DNA from: Antedon mediterranea
Taxonomy: Eukaryota; Echinodermata; Crinoidea; Comatulida; Antedonidae
Assembly (NCBI RefSeq): GCF_964355755.1
Contig: NC_092673.1
Location: 27,595,001-27,659,000, forward strand
Direction of reading: 5' to 3'
DNA length: 64,000 nt
The notes beneath the pieces are model-generated. The model was not told the origin of the DNA. It did no database searches and was given only the letters and a program-made list of their open reading frames with translations. The number at the start of each line of letters is the position of its first letter. The first letter of the stretch is position 1. Position numbers and translations under genes: made by a program. Shown piece after piece: positions 34,842 through 47,600 of the stretch.

Positions 34842-35671
34842 CTACGTGCTGCCTTGCCAAACCGGGTGTGATACCAGCACTGCTCTGAGTCATTTTCATT
34901 GGTTTGTGTTCGTTTAGCGCTGGAAGAACGGTTCCGATTTCGGCTTCTGCTCCTGCTCTTATCCCGATGTTGATCGTTTGCCAAGGATGATACCATTGCA
35001 GTCAACTTGTTAATTTCAGCTCGTAGCGTTTGAATTTCGTTTCGGTCGGCGTTAGCACTTGTCGGGTTAGAGATTGCGGCTACTCTGGGTTGGCTGGGAG
35101 AAACCTCTAAAATTCTGTCGGCTAATTCCGCTATCTGAGCGACGGTAACGTTTCCGCCTGTTGCGGCTAAAATCAGTTGCACGTTATTGGGCAATCGCTG
35201 AATGAACAACTGTTTCAAGATCGAATCCTCTAATGTGCGGCTGCCTAACAACTGATACATTTTGCGCAATAGTTGTGTTGGTTTTCTGTCACCCAATTCC
35301 TCCGTAGTGAGCAGTTGGTGCAACCGTTTCTTTTCCGAATCGGAGGTCCGCTTAATTAACTCTTTCTTTAACTTGCTGTATGGACCCTCAGCAGGAGGAG
35401 CTAAGAGCAGATCACGTACCTCCTGGACGATCGAAGGCTGTAACGACGCCACGATATAGGCAAATTTCGTAGCTTCCGTGGTAATATTGCGAGTTGCGAA
35501 CTGCGCTTCCACTTGGGCAAACCATATCGCGGGATCGTTAGCCCAAAATGGTGGTAGCTTGAGGGTAAATGCCGCTAAAGGTAATGCGCGTTGCGTGGCG
35601 ACTGGTTCCCCAGCATTACCTCCCGCTTGATCCACAGCAACTGCTGCTTCGGCTGGAGGAGGATCTTCCAT
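34787..35671 (-). CDS. Gag of the CsRn1-like Gypsy element
   Basis: An intact 294-residue frame. The capsid-like part includes LPPFWANDPAIWFAQVEAQF and TTEELGDRKPTQLLRKM, followed by a Ser/Arg-rich basic segment (RSRSRNRNRSSSAKR). The end has the zinc box CWYHTRFGKAARRCRSPC, spaced C-x2-H-x9-C-x3-C rather than CCHC, as in the CsRn1 clade. It overlaps the protease frame by 55 bases. Confidence 0.85.
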   Translation of the reverse strand: MEDPPPAEAAVAVDQAGGNAGEPVATQRALPLAAFTLKLPPFWANDPAIWFAQVEAQFATRNITTEATKFAYIVASLQPSIVQEVRDLLLAPPAEGPYSKLKKELIKRTSDSEKKRLHQLLTTEELGDRKPTQLLRKMYQLLGSRTLEDSILKQLFIQRLPNNVQLILAATGGNVTVAQIAELADRILEVSPSQPRVAAISNPTSANADRNEIQTLRAEINKLTAMVSSLANDQHRDKSRSRSRNRNRSSSAKRTQTNENDSEQCWYHTRFGKAARRCRSPCSFPTSENSKAGE

Positions 35672-35914
35672 TTTCGCCTCAAAAAATTAATAATTGTTTT
35701 AGGCCTACCTTATAATTAAAAGTAAACTGTGTTTTGTAACAGAAATGTTTTCAAAAATAGTTGTACGTAGTACTATATATATAGTACGATCAATGCTGTT
35801 TGCTGCCTCGTATACAGGATAGGCTTAGATAGGCCGAGTATCGCTAATAATAGCCTACAAATGTTACATACAAGAAGTACAGCCTACAGATGAATACTCC
35901 ACTAGTCCATACGA

Positions 35915-35932
35915 ATCACGTCGGGGTCACCA
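35915..35932 (-). other. Primer-binding site, tRNA-Trp type
   Basis: The coding strand reads TGGTGACCCCGACGTGAT, complementary to the 3' end of eukaryotic tRNA-Trp including CCA. It fixes the inner edge of the 5' LTR at about 35933. Confidence 0.8.
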
Positions 35933-36440
35933 CTTTAGGAAATAAGTAATTCGGTCTTTACTTACCCTATTTAGAATACGGTATGGAGTATTGTAGCAGT
36001 CAAACGATGTCCAAAGCTGGAAGTATCCTAGGCTCGAAGTAAATAAACTATACGGAGTGTAGAAACCACATATCCACACGAAGCGCGTACGTACGTGCGC
36101 AGTGTAAGAATAGGCTAGGCTAGTTCAGGACAATAATATATACAACGGTACAATAATTGAAACACGATAACATACAGTAACACGTAGTAAAATATGTAAA
36201 GTTAAAACGCTAAATATCAAAATGTAATAGTGCTAATAATTAGGACAACTAATTATTATCGTAAAACTTGTATTAAAACTCGCAATGGTTTGCTCATAAA
36301 AATGTCGATGTCTTCTCGTTGAAAACTTGACGCAGAGAGAGAGAGATCGCTCGTTGCGCGTTCACTATATTTACAACAGCAATTTGCATAACTTTACGCG
36401 TTGAGCGTACACACGCAAATATGTGTGTGAAGTTCCTACA
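35933..36440 (-). repeat. 5' LTR, about 508 bp
   Basis: On the coding strand it starts TGTAGGAAC at 36440 and should end beside the primer-binding site with TTTCCTAAA, an imperfect inverse of the start. Bases 36036-36440 are shared with the left LTR; 35933-36035 occur only here. Confidence 0.7.
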
Positions 36441-36948
36441 GAGGTTTCGCAACCTTACGAATACGATAACGAAAACGGATACGTCACACATTTGTGAAAC
36501 TTTTGAGCTGATCCCCATTTCATAGTCGTAAGCGTATTCGTGTTGACGAATATCACCAGTCATCATATTCGTAACTACAAAACGAGTATAGTTTTTGATC
36601 TATTTTGCACATTTTGCATTTGAATCAGGAATGATTCATGATTATAATATAATTATAGATTTATTGAAAGTAGGCTAATTTACTAAAGTAATTTACTAAA
36701 ATGCCAAGTCAATTTATTTGATAAATAGCAGTTTTTAAAGTCCTCACTCGCTTTGATGTTAGGCAGCCAAGCACCAAGCAACACGTACCACTCTGCACCT
36801 GCGCTTCGCTCAAATTTACCGCAGTTATATTTTGGACGGCGCCCTCAATATTTCGTTGCCATCCGAAACAGATTTTTTTATGGCTTACGAAAAACGAATA
36901 CGTGTGCGTGACGTATCCGTTGTCGTTATCGTAGGTTGCGAAACCTCT
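36440..36948. mobile_element. Foldback/MITE with AGAGGTTTCGCAACC termini
   Basis: The left arm (AGAGGTTTCGCAACCTTACG...) and the right arm, ending CGTAGGTTGCGAAACCTCT, pair over about 50 bases and include inverted GATACGTCAC/GTGACGTATC. No transposase is seen in the 500-bp body. Its left terminus touches the 5' LTR exactly, so one element probably inserted at or in the other. Confidence 0.8.
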
Positions 36949-37719
36949 CTATTAAGTGGTTAAATTCAACCAAAAACCCATTGGCTGGCATTGTTGCTTG
37001 AAATTAAATGTTTTTGTTGGTAAATACATTTTTTTTTATTCAATTTTTAATCAAAGTGAATATATATTAGGTGACATTGAAATGGTTTATTCAACATAAA
37101 AAATTGTAAGAATTACTGTATATTTATTTATAGGCCTATATATTATTTTATTACACATTTATAATATCAATTATTGTATAATTATTATATAAATAAGAAT
37201 GATTAGGAAGGGTTAGTGCTTCCCGAAAGCTCTGCAATTTGTTTCTGACTGTTTTGCCTTATCATTTTGATTTCGCTTTTTGGTGTTTTTATTTTCCCAA
37301 ATAAGATCCGCCAAGAGTGTTGTCATTTTCGCATTTTGATTTATATAAAAATAACATTTACAAATACACTCTTAATTTTCGTTTTCAATCGTTCTCAATA
37401 TTGTTCATTTTTATCGTTTACAAAAATAATACATGAATTAAAAATGTATGTATTAGCATAATAGGAGTATATAAAATTGCACAATATACTCGTTGTTTTA
37501 CTTTTGACCCCTGAATTTCACAATACCTTAAACAGAACACAAAGTTGAATACCCTTATATATTTTAAATATGTATAGGAATTCTAAATCGAAAGATTGTA
37601 TTGTATAATAATGGTACCAGCAATTTATATCTACATTACCAATTTACATCTATCAATAGGACTTCACAGCATGTTTGCGAGGCGTTTGTGGAATTAAATC
37701 AGTTGGCACTACATATCGT

Positions 37720-38070
37720 ACCGCGCACTGATGTAGCACCCGATATTCTCTTCACTGTATCTCAACACTCTCGCATAGCATTTTCTGTCCAGTATCATGT
37801 CAAATTCTGCAATACATTGGCACATCTGGTATCTGTAATATGTTACGGTTAGGTTAGTCTTTGGGCCTACGATGTAAAACCGATTCTCTTCACTCGAACG
37901 GTATTTTCTATTCTGTTTCATGGCAAATTCTTTAATACAATGTGACATGTTATATGTTAAGGTTACGGTTAGGTTAGTCTTTGGGCCTACGACGTAAGAC
38001 CCGATTCTTGTCACTGTATCACCACACTCGCATGGTATTTTCTGTCCAGTATCATGGCAAATTCTATGAA
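37720..38070. repeat. Minisatellite of about 125-bp units
   Basis: Units carry GGTTAGGTTAGTCTTTGGGC, a CCGATTCT-TTCACT box, GGTATTTTCTNT and ATCATGGCAAATTCT. Two complete and one or two partial units are seen. Confidence 0.75.
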
Positions 38071-38559
38071 ATTATGAAAGCGAATTCCATCATTGGTCGG
38101 ATCGGTAAGCCTTATACACATTTTCAAATAATATTTAATGTTTGTTGAAGGCATAACACGTCAGTCTACGTTTAAAATTAGCGCAAAAAAGTTAATTAAA
38201 TTCTGGACTGAGCGAAAAAATGCGGGTGTGCTATTTAAGAATTCATATATTAAATATAGGGGCCTAACTCGAGGTTTTGATAAGTTTTTGTGAATTAATT
38301 CATCATACATCAATGATGCTGAAAATCAATGCCACTGTAAGTATGCCCAAATATTCAGGAAGATCTGAAAAAATTGTGTACTAACAAAGCAACAAACACA
38401 ACCAAGAAAGTAGGCTTTCGTCTATATTTGCACATTTCATTTGGCCAAGTAAAATACATCTTTTTTTTATAGCGCATACCATTAATATGGATAGACAAAC
38501 TAGGCCTATATAGATCATGTTTCTCATCAAAAAGAGTTATTTCATGTTTTAAATGTTCT

Positions 38560-38740
38560 CCGCGAGGAGCGAGACAGATAGCCGAGTTGTTATCCATGAC
38601 ACATACAACATTGAATATGGCGCCGTGGTTTTAAATGCTCTATCCGCGAGACAGATAGCAGAGCTCGTTATCCGTGGCACATACAACATTAAATATGGCG
38701 CCGTGGTTAAATGTTCTATCCGCGAGACAGATAACAGTCT
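38560..38740. repeat. Minisatellite of about 75-bp units
   Basis: Units carry CCGCGAGACAGATAGC, then CACATACAACATT, then AATATGGCGCCGTGGTTAAA. There are two complete units and a third partial one. Confidence 0.8.
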
Positions 38741-40674
38741 AATCTAGTAAGAGGCCCATCTAAAACAATATAGGCCTACTACTGTAGTATGTAAAAGTAT
38801 GTATGTATATTTGTAATTGCACACGAAAAATATAGTTCTGTGAGAAGGTTTGTTCAGAATCTAGAACGATCACACCCGAGACAACCATCGGCAAGGCGGA
38901 ATAATAACGCCTTCATAATTTACAATTGAAAACAAAATATTTCAGTTCAACCGTCGAAAGATGAGGGTACATCATTGCTATATTTGCAATTAAAATCCTT
39001 TAGTTGTAGCACGTGTGATGTGCGTGTAACAATCATGTTCATGAACTTTACCTAGTACGTATGATCAATAAACATTTATTCTTGTCAATTAACAACATAC
39101 ATTTATGAAGTTAACCCTAATGACGAATGCAACAATAAGATATGTCTAACATTAAAAATTAAATGTCTTTCAATTTCTAAGCAAATAGGCCTACGTTGGT
39201 TGGAAGACGCCGTGTCAATCCCGGGGGTTCAGCGATGTGGGATGGGTGTTATAACTTCACCAAGACAACAGTATTGCCTATTTTGACAGAAACCCTCATC
39301 CCATGTGCCGATGATACTGACAGCCTTTCCTAACGACATTTCTTTCTGGCGGTAGCTTTTGGTGATTGGTTATAGGCTATATACTTTGACTGAGCTTCAA
39401 GTCAGATAGTAGACGGATTCGAACCGCAACTTGGTGGTTCTTTATAGTGAGATGATTATTTAGAGACTTAGGTTAAGCAGAGACTTGTAAATTATACAAC
39501 TCAAGACAAGTTAATATTTAATAAAGGTAAATTTTTAAAGCAATCGCGACAACCATCGAATCCAAGACCGCATCCATAATCTGTACACAACAGTGTTACT
39601 ATTGGTCATGGAGCCGCAGGTATAAAATAAAAAGTTATTGATGTTGCACCATAGAGATATTAGTGAACAATAATATCCCTATGGTTGCACATGCGCAATT
39701 TTAAAGAACTATTCCTATATTTCAATTGTCTTCACTTCATTGCATCATGTAAACTATATGATGAAGTTGACAAATAGACAACAATTTATAAAATCTATTC
39801 TTCGTGTTTTTTTCATGTTTTTAACTTGATAAAATTAAAACATACTAGTTAAGACAAATTTTTCATTATTATATGAAGTCTGTTGTTTTTTTGGAGTTCC
39901 TAATTTTGTGATATTATTTATATTTTATTTTTATGTTTTGAGGAGCCTAATTCACTACACAAGCTATGCTTTTATTTAGGCTCCTCCACTTTATAAAGTT
40001 ATTTATTAGTAAAATGAAATAAAAAAATGAAATGAAAATATTTCTTACAAAAAACGCCGCTCGACAGTTTAATTATTGTTTTTACTTCATTATCGTTTTA
40101 TTGATATTCTATTTAATAATCTAGGACATATTATCTTAAAATGTTGATGTATACAGTATTATGATTGGATCAAACCGCAATCAAACACGGAGGTCCGGAT
40201 CCCCTACATTTTACAGGTGCCTGGTTTTACACAACGGCAAAAACAAAAATAGAATTTTCCACGATGTGCGAGTCAATCAATAAAAAATATTAATGTTGTC
40301 GTAAATTACAATAAAATTATTGACAATTAACACAAATATCTTTTGGTCGAGTAGGCTACATCAGGGAAGGGTGAAATTCAATTCCCTATTTGTAAAAATG
40401 ACAATAAATACTGTCGTATCATTAAAGTACTCGTAATATTTTTATGATACTCTAGTATTTTATATGATATAGCGCCATCTACTCAGAGATTAGCAAATCG
40501 TATCTACATTGTGATCTCTGTATTTATTCTCTTTACTTGAATACCTGATTAATATTCATGAGTGAATTCGGACAGCCAATCAGTGATCGATATTTTCTCA
40601 ACAAGTTTAGCACGAACTGCTCCATTCATGGAAGGACAGCGTCCCTAACAATTAAATACAAAAATTGCTAAAAC

Positions 40675-40690
40675 TATGGGAATTATTTTG
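40675..40690 (+). promoter_or_regulatory. Candidate end of laminin non-coding first exon, with short upstream ORF
   Basis: ATGGGAATTATTTTG is followed directly by a strong donor, GTAAGT, at 40691. A good acceptor (TTTCAG at 41550-41555) opens the exon containing the laminin start codon at 41677. If these are joined, the small ATG makes a 14-codon upstream frame that stops well before the real start. The transcription start would lie somewhat upstream of 40675. Confidence 0.4.
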
Positions 40691-41676
40691 GTAAGTACGA
40701 TAGCCAAAAAGATATACTATTTGTAAAATAATTCACACTGTTATACATTAGTTGTTCCGTGCAATGAGTATTTATTATTTAATGAAAATGTTATATAAAT
40801 TAAGACTTTCTCCCGCTAGGCCACCACCAACCTGTTTGAATGAGTTTACTGCCAAGTACGTGTTATGTCATGTAAGCCTGTATTGCAGTGCGGCATCGTG
40901 TGTTATTTTCTTGATGGTTGAGTGAAGCCAAGCAATAACAGTGACTCTATAAACTTCTATTATTTTTTTTTTTTTATTTATGGTAACGCTGTCAAATAAA
41001 ATATAATGCAATATTTATTATGGTAAAAATGGATCAACCTGAATCATACTGGGGAATTATTCAGCATGCTCTAAGTTTCAGGGGGTGGTGGGAATCCGTG
41101 GGCCGGTAATAGTAGTTCGACCCAATTGCTTTCAGATTAGATGGGCCATATAAATTATTATTAAGCATACTAATCTATGTCCCGTATCGCCTGGTGGTAG
41201 AGTTTTATGATAATGTAAGTACATTTTTTAATAACATGCTAAATTTAATTTTGAGTTGAGTGGTAAATTTTACATTTTTTTTACGCCGTGGTTAGGATTC
41301 CGGCACCGGAACTCAACTGCCCAGCGTTGGGGAATCCGGCACGCGATTTTCTTATTATTCTCGATATCACTTTAAACACTTCGGTATAAATCAAGGACTT
41401 ACGAAAGTTGGAAAAGCTCTCGAAAAAAATCCACAAAAGCAGCAGCTGATATAAACTACTTTAAAAAAAAAAATTTTTCTTTCTAGAAACGAGTTAAAAA
41501 ATCATTTTCATAAATTGTACTCTACATAAATAATTTATTTTTTTTTAAATTTCAGACCAAGCATCCCAGTCATTCAGTGCTATAATAAACAGCTAGTATA
41601 TTGATGGGCTTCCACTAATCTGATGCATCAACAAAATAGATGCTAATAAACTACATAATTATTTGAATCTATCAAA

Positions 41677-44600
41677 ATGAAGAAACCACAGACTTTAATA
41701 ATACAGCTATGCGAAATGTTTTTTCTACGGAACTATATACGTCATTTAGTACTTTTAATACTCTTGTCACAAGCATGGCTGCTGTGTTCGGGACAGTTGT
41801 CTCTGCAGTCATGTGAAACAACGGACATAAACGGTACAGTGGAATATTTCGCGTGTCTTGGAAGCACAGAGGGGTTGGACTTGTTAAGTATAACTTCTTC
41901 GGTGGAACCGGAGAATGCTACATGTGGACTAAGCTCTGATCCATTCCGGAGAACATTTTGCACATTAGTAAGTATAGGAGTTTTTGTGAAACACAAATAA
42001 GATGATTTATAGTACTGTACACACCTGTATACAGTACTGTACAAGAGCAAAAAGCATCCTGTTTAAAATTATGCATTTTGCAAAATCATAAACACCTCCA
42101 TTAAGGGGATATCTGGATCCAACAAAGTGTCCCATTAACAGAGCTGTAGGGCTATGTTTCCATATGTGTTTGATCCAAAAAAAATGACTGAGGGTAATAA
42201 TGTTCAGAGCTACAGTAGAGGTTTCACAACATTAGGCGCTATATAAATCCAGGATAGGCAGGGTATTATTATTAGGTGTTTGCTGATATTGAAACATACA
42301 GTAAATATGGCCTATCGTTTTTATTTTCTAGTAGGGTCCCCTGAAAAGGTAGATAATAGGTGTTCCCTGAACAGTGTCTGTAAGGAGATTACTGTATGTA
42401 CCTGTACTCAATTGAAACACTCCATCCTGATAGGATTCAATATTCCAACATTTATTCTGTCATCACAAATGATCATCTGTAGGCCTACAGTAATATCCTT
42501 TTGTACAGTAGGCCTACTGTAATATTATGTGTATATTGGAGAGTGTATTTCTAAATGTAAATGAATATTTTGTGCTTTTAAATGATTTTTTTAATTTTTT
42601 ATTTTTCCTAATTATTATTTGTGTAGGGCATACAGTACAGCTGTATGGATCTTCTTTAACAATAGCTATGATACACACAGCAACAGCTGTCATTCAAAGC
42701 ATGATGTGTCTCTCAATTGTGTCGTTTCAATATTTAAATTCAAATAAGATTTTCTTTACTCTTATTAAATCAAAGCTACATATTATTGTATAAGGAAAAT
42801 TGTGTAATTTAAAGATAATTTTGTACTGTACAGTAGTCAGAAATCTAGTGTATACTGTAGTACAGTATACAGTAGAGTATACTGTAATTATATTCTATGT
42901 GTGAAACAAAATTGGGTTTTTACACTCTTCCTTTTTTACATATATTGTATCGGGAAAATTCTGTACTTTAAAGATATACTATTGTACTGTAGTAATACAT
43001 ATTGTTTATTACAGTAACATCCTTTATTGAAATAAAATCTTGTAAAACTGAGTGTATACATAGTATACAGTGATTATACTGTAATAATTGCATATGTCAA
43101 GTTTTTTTATTTTATTTCTGTACATTCTTCTTTTTTTTTACTTTTTACATTCATTCATTGTTGGCAAGTTTCTTTATACCAAAATCAATAGATTGAAACT
43201 ACTACATAGTACAGTGAACAATTTTGATTGTAAATTTAAATGAGGAAAAATAAATTGTTAATAGTTAATTTATGCATACAATGTAAAAAAACATTTACTA
43301 ATCAAAAAAATTTACAATAAAACATTTCTGTCATTCATTCAGCAGTAAAAGAATAACATTTTGTTATTCTTTATCAATAAACATAATTATTACAATAAAT
43401 AAACATAATTAGTTGAACCTTGCTAAAATTGACATTTGATTTAAATTTATTTATTTGTTTTGTGTTTAGAATTTAGAATTGGAGTGTTTTGAATGCGATG
43501 CTACATCAGAGCAATTATCACATCCACCACACCTAATGTACGATGTTGAGCCATCTCAAGATGCCAGCCAGAATACATGGTGGCAATCTGTGTCCTGGTA
43601 TGATTATCCCGCTCCTTTGCACATCAACGTGTCCGTAGAATTTAATCACACATACTTTTTAAATAGTGATATAACAATAACGTTCCAATCAGGGCGGCCA
43701 AAGATGATGATTCTAGAAAAATCTGCAGACAACGGGTTGTCATGGGAACCGTATCAGTACTACGCTCAAGATTGTTCAGACTTTGACATGGTCCCGAAAC
43801 TGAATACCGAGCTTGAATCTCCGACAGAGGTGATTTGCTCGGAGCAGTACAGCGGGACGCTACCCTATTCAGATGGTGTAATTGTGTTTCCTCTGCAAAC
43901 ACGATGGGAACTATTAACAGACAGCTTGTTAACGGAAGATATTTACGAAGCTTACGAATTAAATGAAGAGTTTCAGGAGTTTCAAAGATTAACAGATTTA
44001 AAGCTTCGGTTCTTGTATCCGGCAACTGACGGGCTAGAATGGACAGCTGAGCGTATAACGTTACTCTCGTATTACTATGCTGTTTCCAATATCAACGCAT
44101 TCGTTTTGTAAGTTTGCTTTACCTCATTATTTTACTGTATTAAGATACTTTTAAAGTAATTACGATGTGTGCTGTATTTTTTATAATTCTGGAGCCTGAC
44201 TAAAAGTACTGTTACAGTACTCATAGTACAATAGTCTCAGATTTTAAAGTTTTAGAATGAATATTACTAAAGCTCTGTCTACACTATCAAACTAGTTTTG
44301 ACAAAAAAAGCATGATGTGCCCTGGTAGTCACATCATTGTCACATAAATTTTTCTATAGTGTATACAGAGCTTAATATTGAATATTCCAAGTCCTACTCA
44401 GGACTTGGAAGGTATAAAATCCAAAACCAGAATTTTTTTTAAAGAATGTACGACAGTACAGTTTACCAATGTTTTGTTAATTATTAATTTTCAGCTGTGA
44501 TTGTAATCTGCATGGTCAATTCTGTGAGGAAGATTCTGACGGAATAGTATCATGCGTCTGTAACCACAACACTATGGGTTATAACTGCGAGGTTTGTCAA

Positions 44601-47600
44601 CCTCTTTATAACAATCGCCCCTGGCAACGCGGATCATACGTCCCGTATCCTACGGGAACTGCAAACGAATGTGAGAGTAAGTTTGTACAAAAGATTTGTT
44701 TGCATACCATACTACCAATTTTTAAATCGGTATTGTACACTTTAGACATGCAGTGGTGTAGTGTACATAACACAGGCCCCTGGTTTAGCACTCCTCAGTG
44801 GCCCTTCAACGCTATTGGAGCCCAATTGCTTTGTGGCCCCTTAAGCTGGGAGCCTCTTGGTTTAGCCAGTGAGTGCTCGATAGCCATACTGCACCACTGT
44901 TTAGTTGATCTACTAATATTCTACAGTTCCAAAACTTTGGTTGGCACAACATGTCTAGTTTGCTGATTGTTAAAAAATGCTCTAACACTAACAGCAAATA
45001 ATTTGGAATCTCATCCCCTTTTTGCGGAGAGATTTCAGATGGTCCATTTTGGGGGGGTTGACATACTGTACAAAAGACAAATGAAACACTACAGTATGTA
45101 GTAAACTTCATTAAATCCTTTCATTCATATTATTTTAGAAACCACCTTTGTATTACTGTTTAATTCACTTTTGCGATTATACTGTAACTATACCAAACAA
45201 TCCCCTCTTTGTATTTCCTCATTCCAAAGAGGTTTTCAATGGTCTGGTGACTATTAGATGTTTTATGTTGCTATGCCTACCAATCTAAACAATGTGGGGA
45301 TCAGTGCATACAGTTTTATTAGTGCCTACTGTATTATAAAGTATTTTATTTCCTCTTGTTGATTTGTTTTTATAAGTACTAAATAAAAATTACAAATCAA
45401 TGAAAGTACATCGACTACGAAAGAACATGTATTATAAGTTATAATATATTATTCTAAAATGTATAAACCTAATTTCTTCATTTGTTACTCCGTCAAGGAG
45501 GTTATATTTACTGTTAAAATGTGTTTGTCATTCTTTTTTGTCTTATGATTACAATCCAATAGTAGTATTTGTCTATAAAGCTCTGTCTACACTATCAAAC
45601 TAATTTAACAAAAAAACAGTGATGTGCCCAAATATGGTAGTGATATGCCCAAATATGGTAGTGATATGACATCATCATGTCCATATATGGGCACATCAGA
45701 TTTTTTGTCACATAAAATTTTATAGTGTAGACATAAAAAACATGAAGTTACCTTTGATTACTGTAACTGACATTTTTATTTGTATGCTTTGGTTTTTTTT
45801 CTGTAGCCCACTGAGTGTACTCTATACATTATAGATTTAGTTTTGAGTGTAGAGATACATATTTTTGGTCATTTTTAGAGTGTAATTGTAACAACCATGC
45901 TGATAGCTGCCATTTCAATGAGACTCGTGGACATGGTGTCTGCGAGAATTGTTACGATAACGCATTTGGGGAATTCTGTGAGATTTGTGTGGATGGTTAT
46001 TATCGAAACACATCTACACCAGCATCTGATATCGATTCCTGCATAGGTATGAATACATAATTTTCATTTATTTTATTTTACATTCAGTGAATGTAGTGAA
46101 GTCAGAAACCAACATATTGGACAAAATTGTACGAAAAGTTTACTTGTATATAAAATTCTTCATAAATAAACCTCAAATTATCTCACTAGTACTGTAAGAC
46201 CTGAATATAAACAACATAGCCTTGCATAAAGAGGAATGGAATACTGTAATCCTGACGCTGATATTCATTTGTCCATGCCCAATCATTTAAAACATGAATT
46301 TAAAACACTTATATTTTGTACATAATATTGTTGACAAATTGTACTTTTTAATAACATTTATGAGATGCTTATTTTAAACCAAAGATTCATAATTACATCT
46401 CACTAGTCTTCAGAACGTGAGAACGCCAAAATGTGTTTTTAATCTCGATTCATGTTATTGATTGTGAAATTGTTCCTTTATAAACCGTATTTGTTCATCA
46501 GACCAGGGCGTTTTCTTTTACCACTGACTAAGTACTTGCTTAATATCAGTTCTATTGATTAATTAGCAAAAAAACCTAGATATCAAATCTCGGAGTAATT
46601 TACACCAAACAGTAAATTAAAATCGTGTTACTGCAGTAATTAATAGAGTTCATTAACAATGCACAACATGTTTTAGTTTAATTAAATTCTAGCTATACCG
46701 TCTGTTTAAACATATTGGCATAAAATTTGAATAATAATTTAAAATATATATTAGCCTGTAAATACAGGGAAAAATATGTTATTCTTTCAATGACATTATT
46801 GTATGCTAATGCACATTGTTTAAAGATGTGTTTTCCCCCAAAAACATGAAAAATTAAGATTAATTAAACATTTAAAAAAAATAATGTTTTCACCTATAAA
46901 TTGACAAAATAAATGGTTATTGCGATTTTTTGCTTTAAATTACATTTTTTCAGGTAAATACATTTTTTTTTTTCGATCCACTTTTTGGTCAAAGTGGATA
47001 ACTATTATGTTACATTAAAATGGCATATTCAACAAAAATTTTGTTAAGAATTATTTTTTCAGGGGGACAACATCTTTAAACATTTTCATTTATTTTATTG
47101 ACTATCACCGTAGTTACAGTATTGTCATATTATAGAACACAAAGAAAACAAATAAAACACAGAACAAAAACAAAATGTAAATGTTTACAGAAAAATCAAA
47201 GGAAAAAAAAACGTTTTGAAAAGATTTTGGAAAGATTTTTTCACAGTAGATGTTTGACCAAACAATACCAAATTTGATATTCATCGATCTCGAATGCCTA
47301 TTTTAAAAACAGTAGAATCCCTTCTATTCAGGAAGTACCCATATTAAAGGGACACATTGTTGAAGTAAAGAAGAAAAACAGTGTAAACCTAATAGAAAAT
47401 ACTGCATAATGTGAAATAGAAAAGTTGAGAAAATAAAAGTTTGTAAACAATAATCTTGCTGTATTGTAAGTAGTTAAATTATTTTAATTAGAAATTTATA
47501 TTTATTCATTAACTTGTTTATATTGTTATACCCTGTACACATATTTGTTTGAATATTGTTTTGAAAAAAATGTATAATAAATATTGTTAATTTTAATTCA

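Larger units (their letters stand above)
31211..36440 (-). mobile_element. Gypsy-type LTR retrotransposon (CsRn1-like clade)
   Basis: Coding orientation is minus. The 5' LTR is on the right and a truncated 3' LTR is on the left. A primer-binding site at 35915-35932 is complementary to the 3' end of tRNA-Trp, and Gag has a C-x2-H-x9-C-x3-C box. Both are recognised marks of the CsRn1 clade. Order: gag, protease, RT, RNase H, integrase. The shared LTR parts are nearly identical, so insertion is recent, yet pol is split over several frames. There is no env-like frame. Confidence 0.88.
36949..40600. other. Intergenic stretch with two minisatellites
   Basis: No gene seen. It holds a MITE-family-C-like body near 36990-37110, a minisatellite at about 37720-38070 and another at about 38560-38740. 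The remainder is AT-rich. The laminin promoter should lie near the right edge. Confidence 0.5.
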
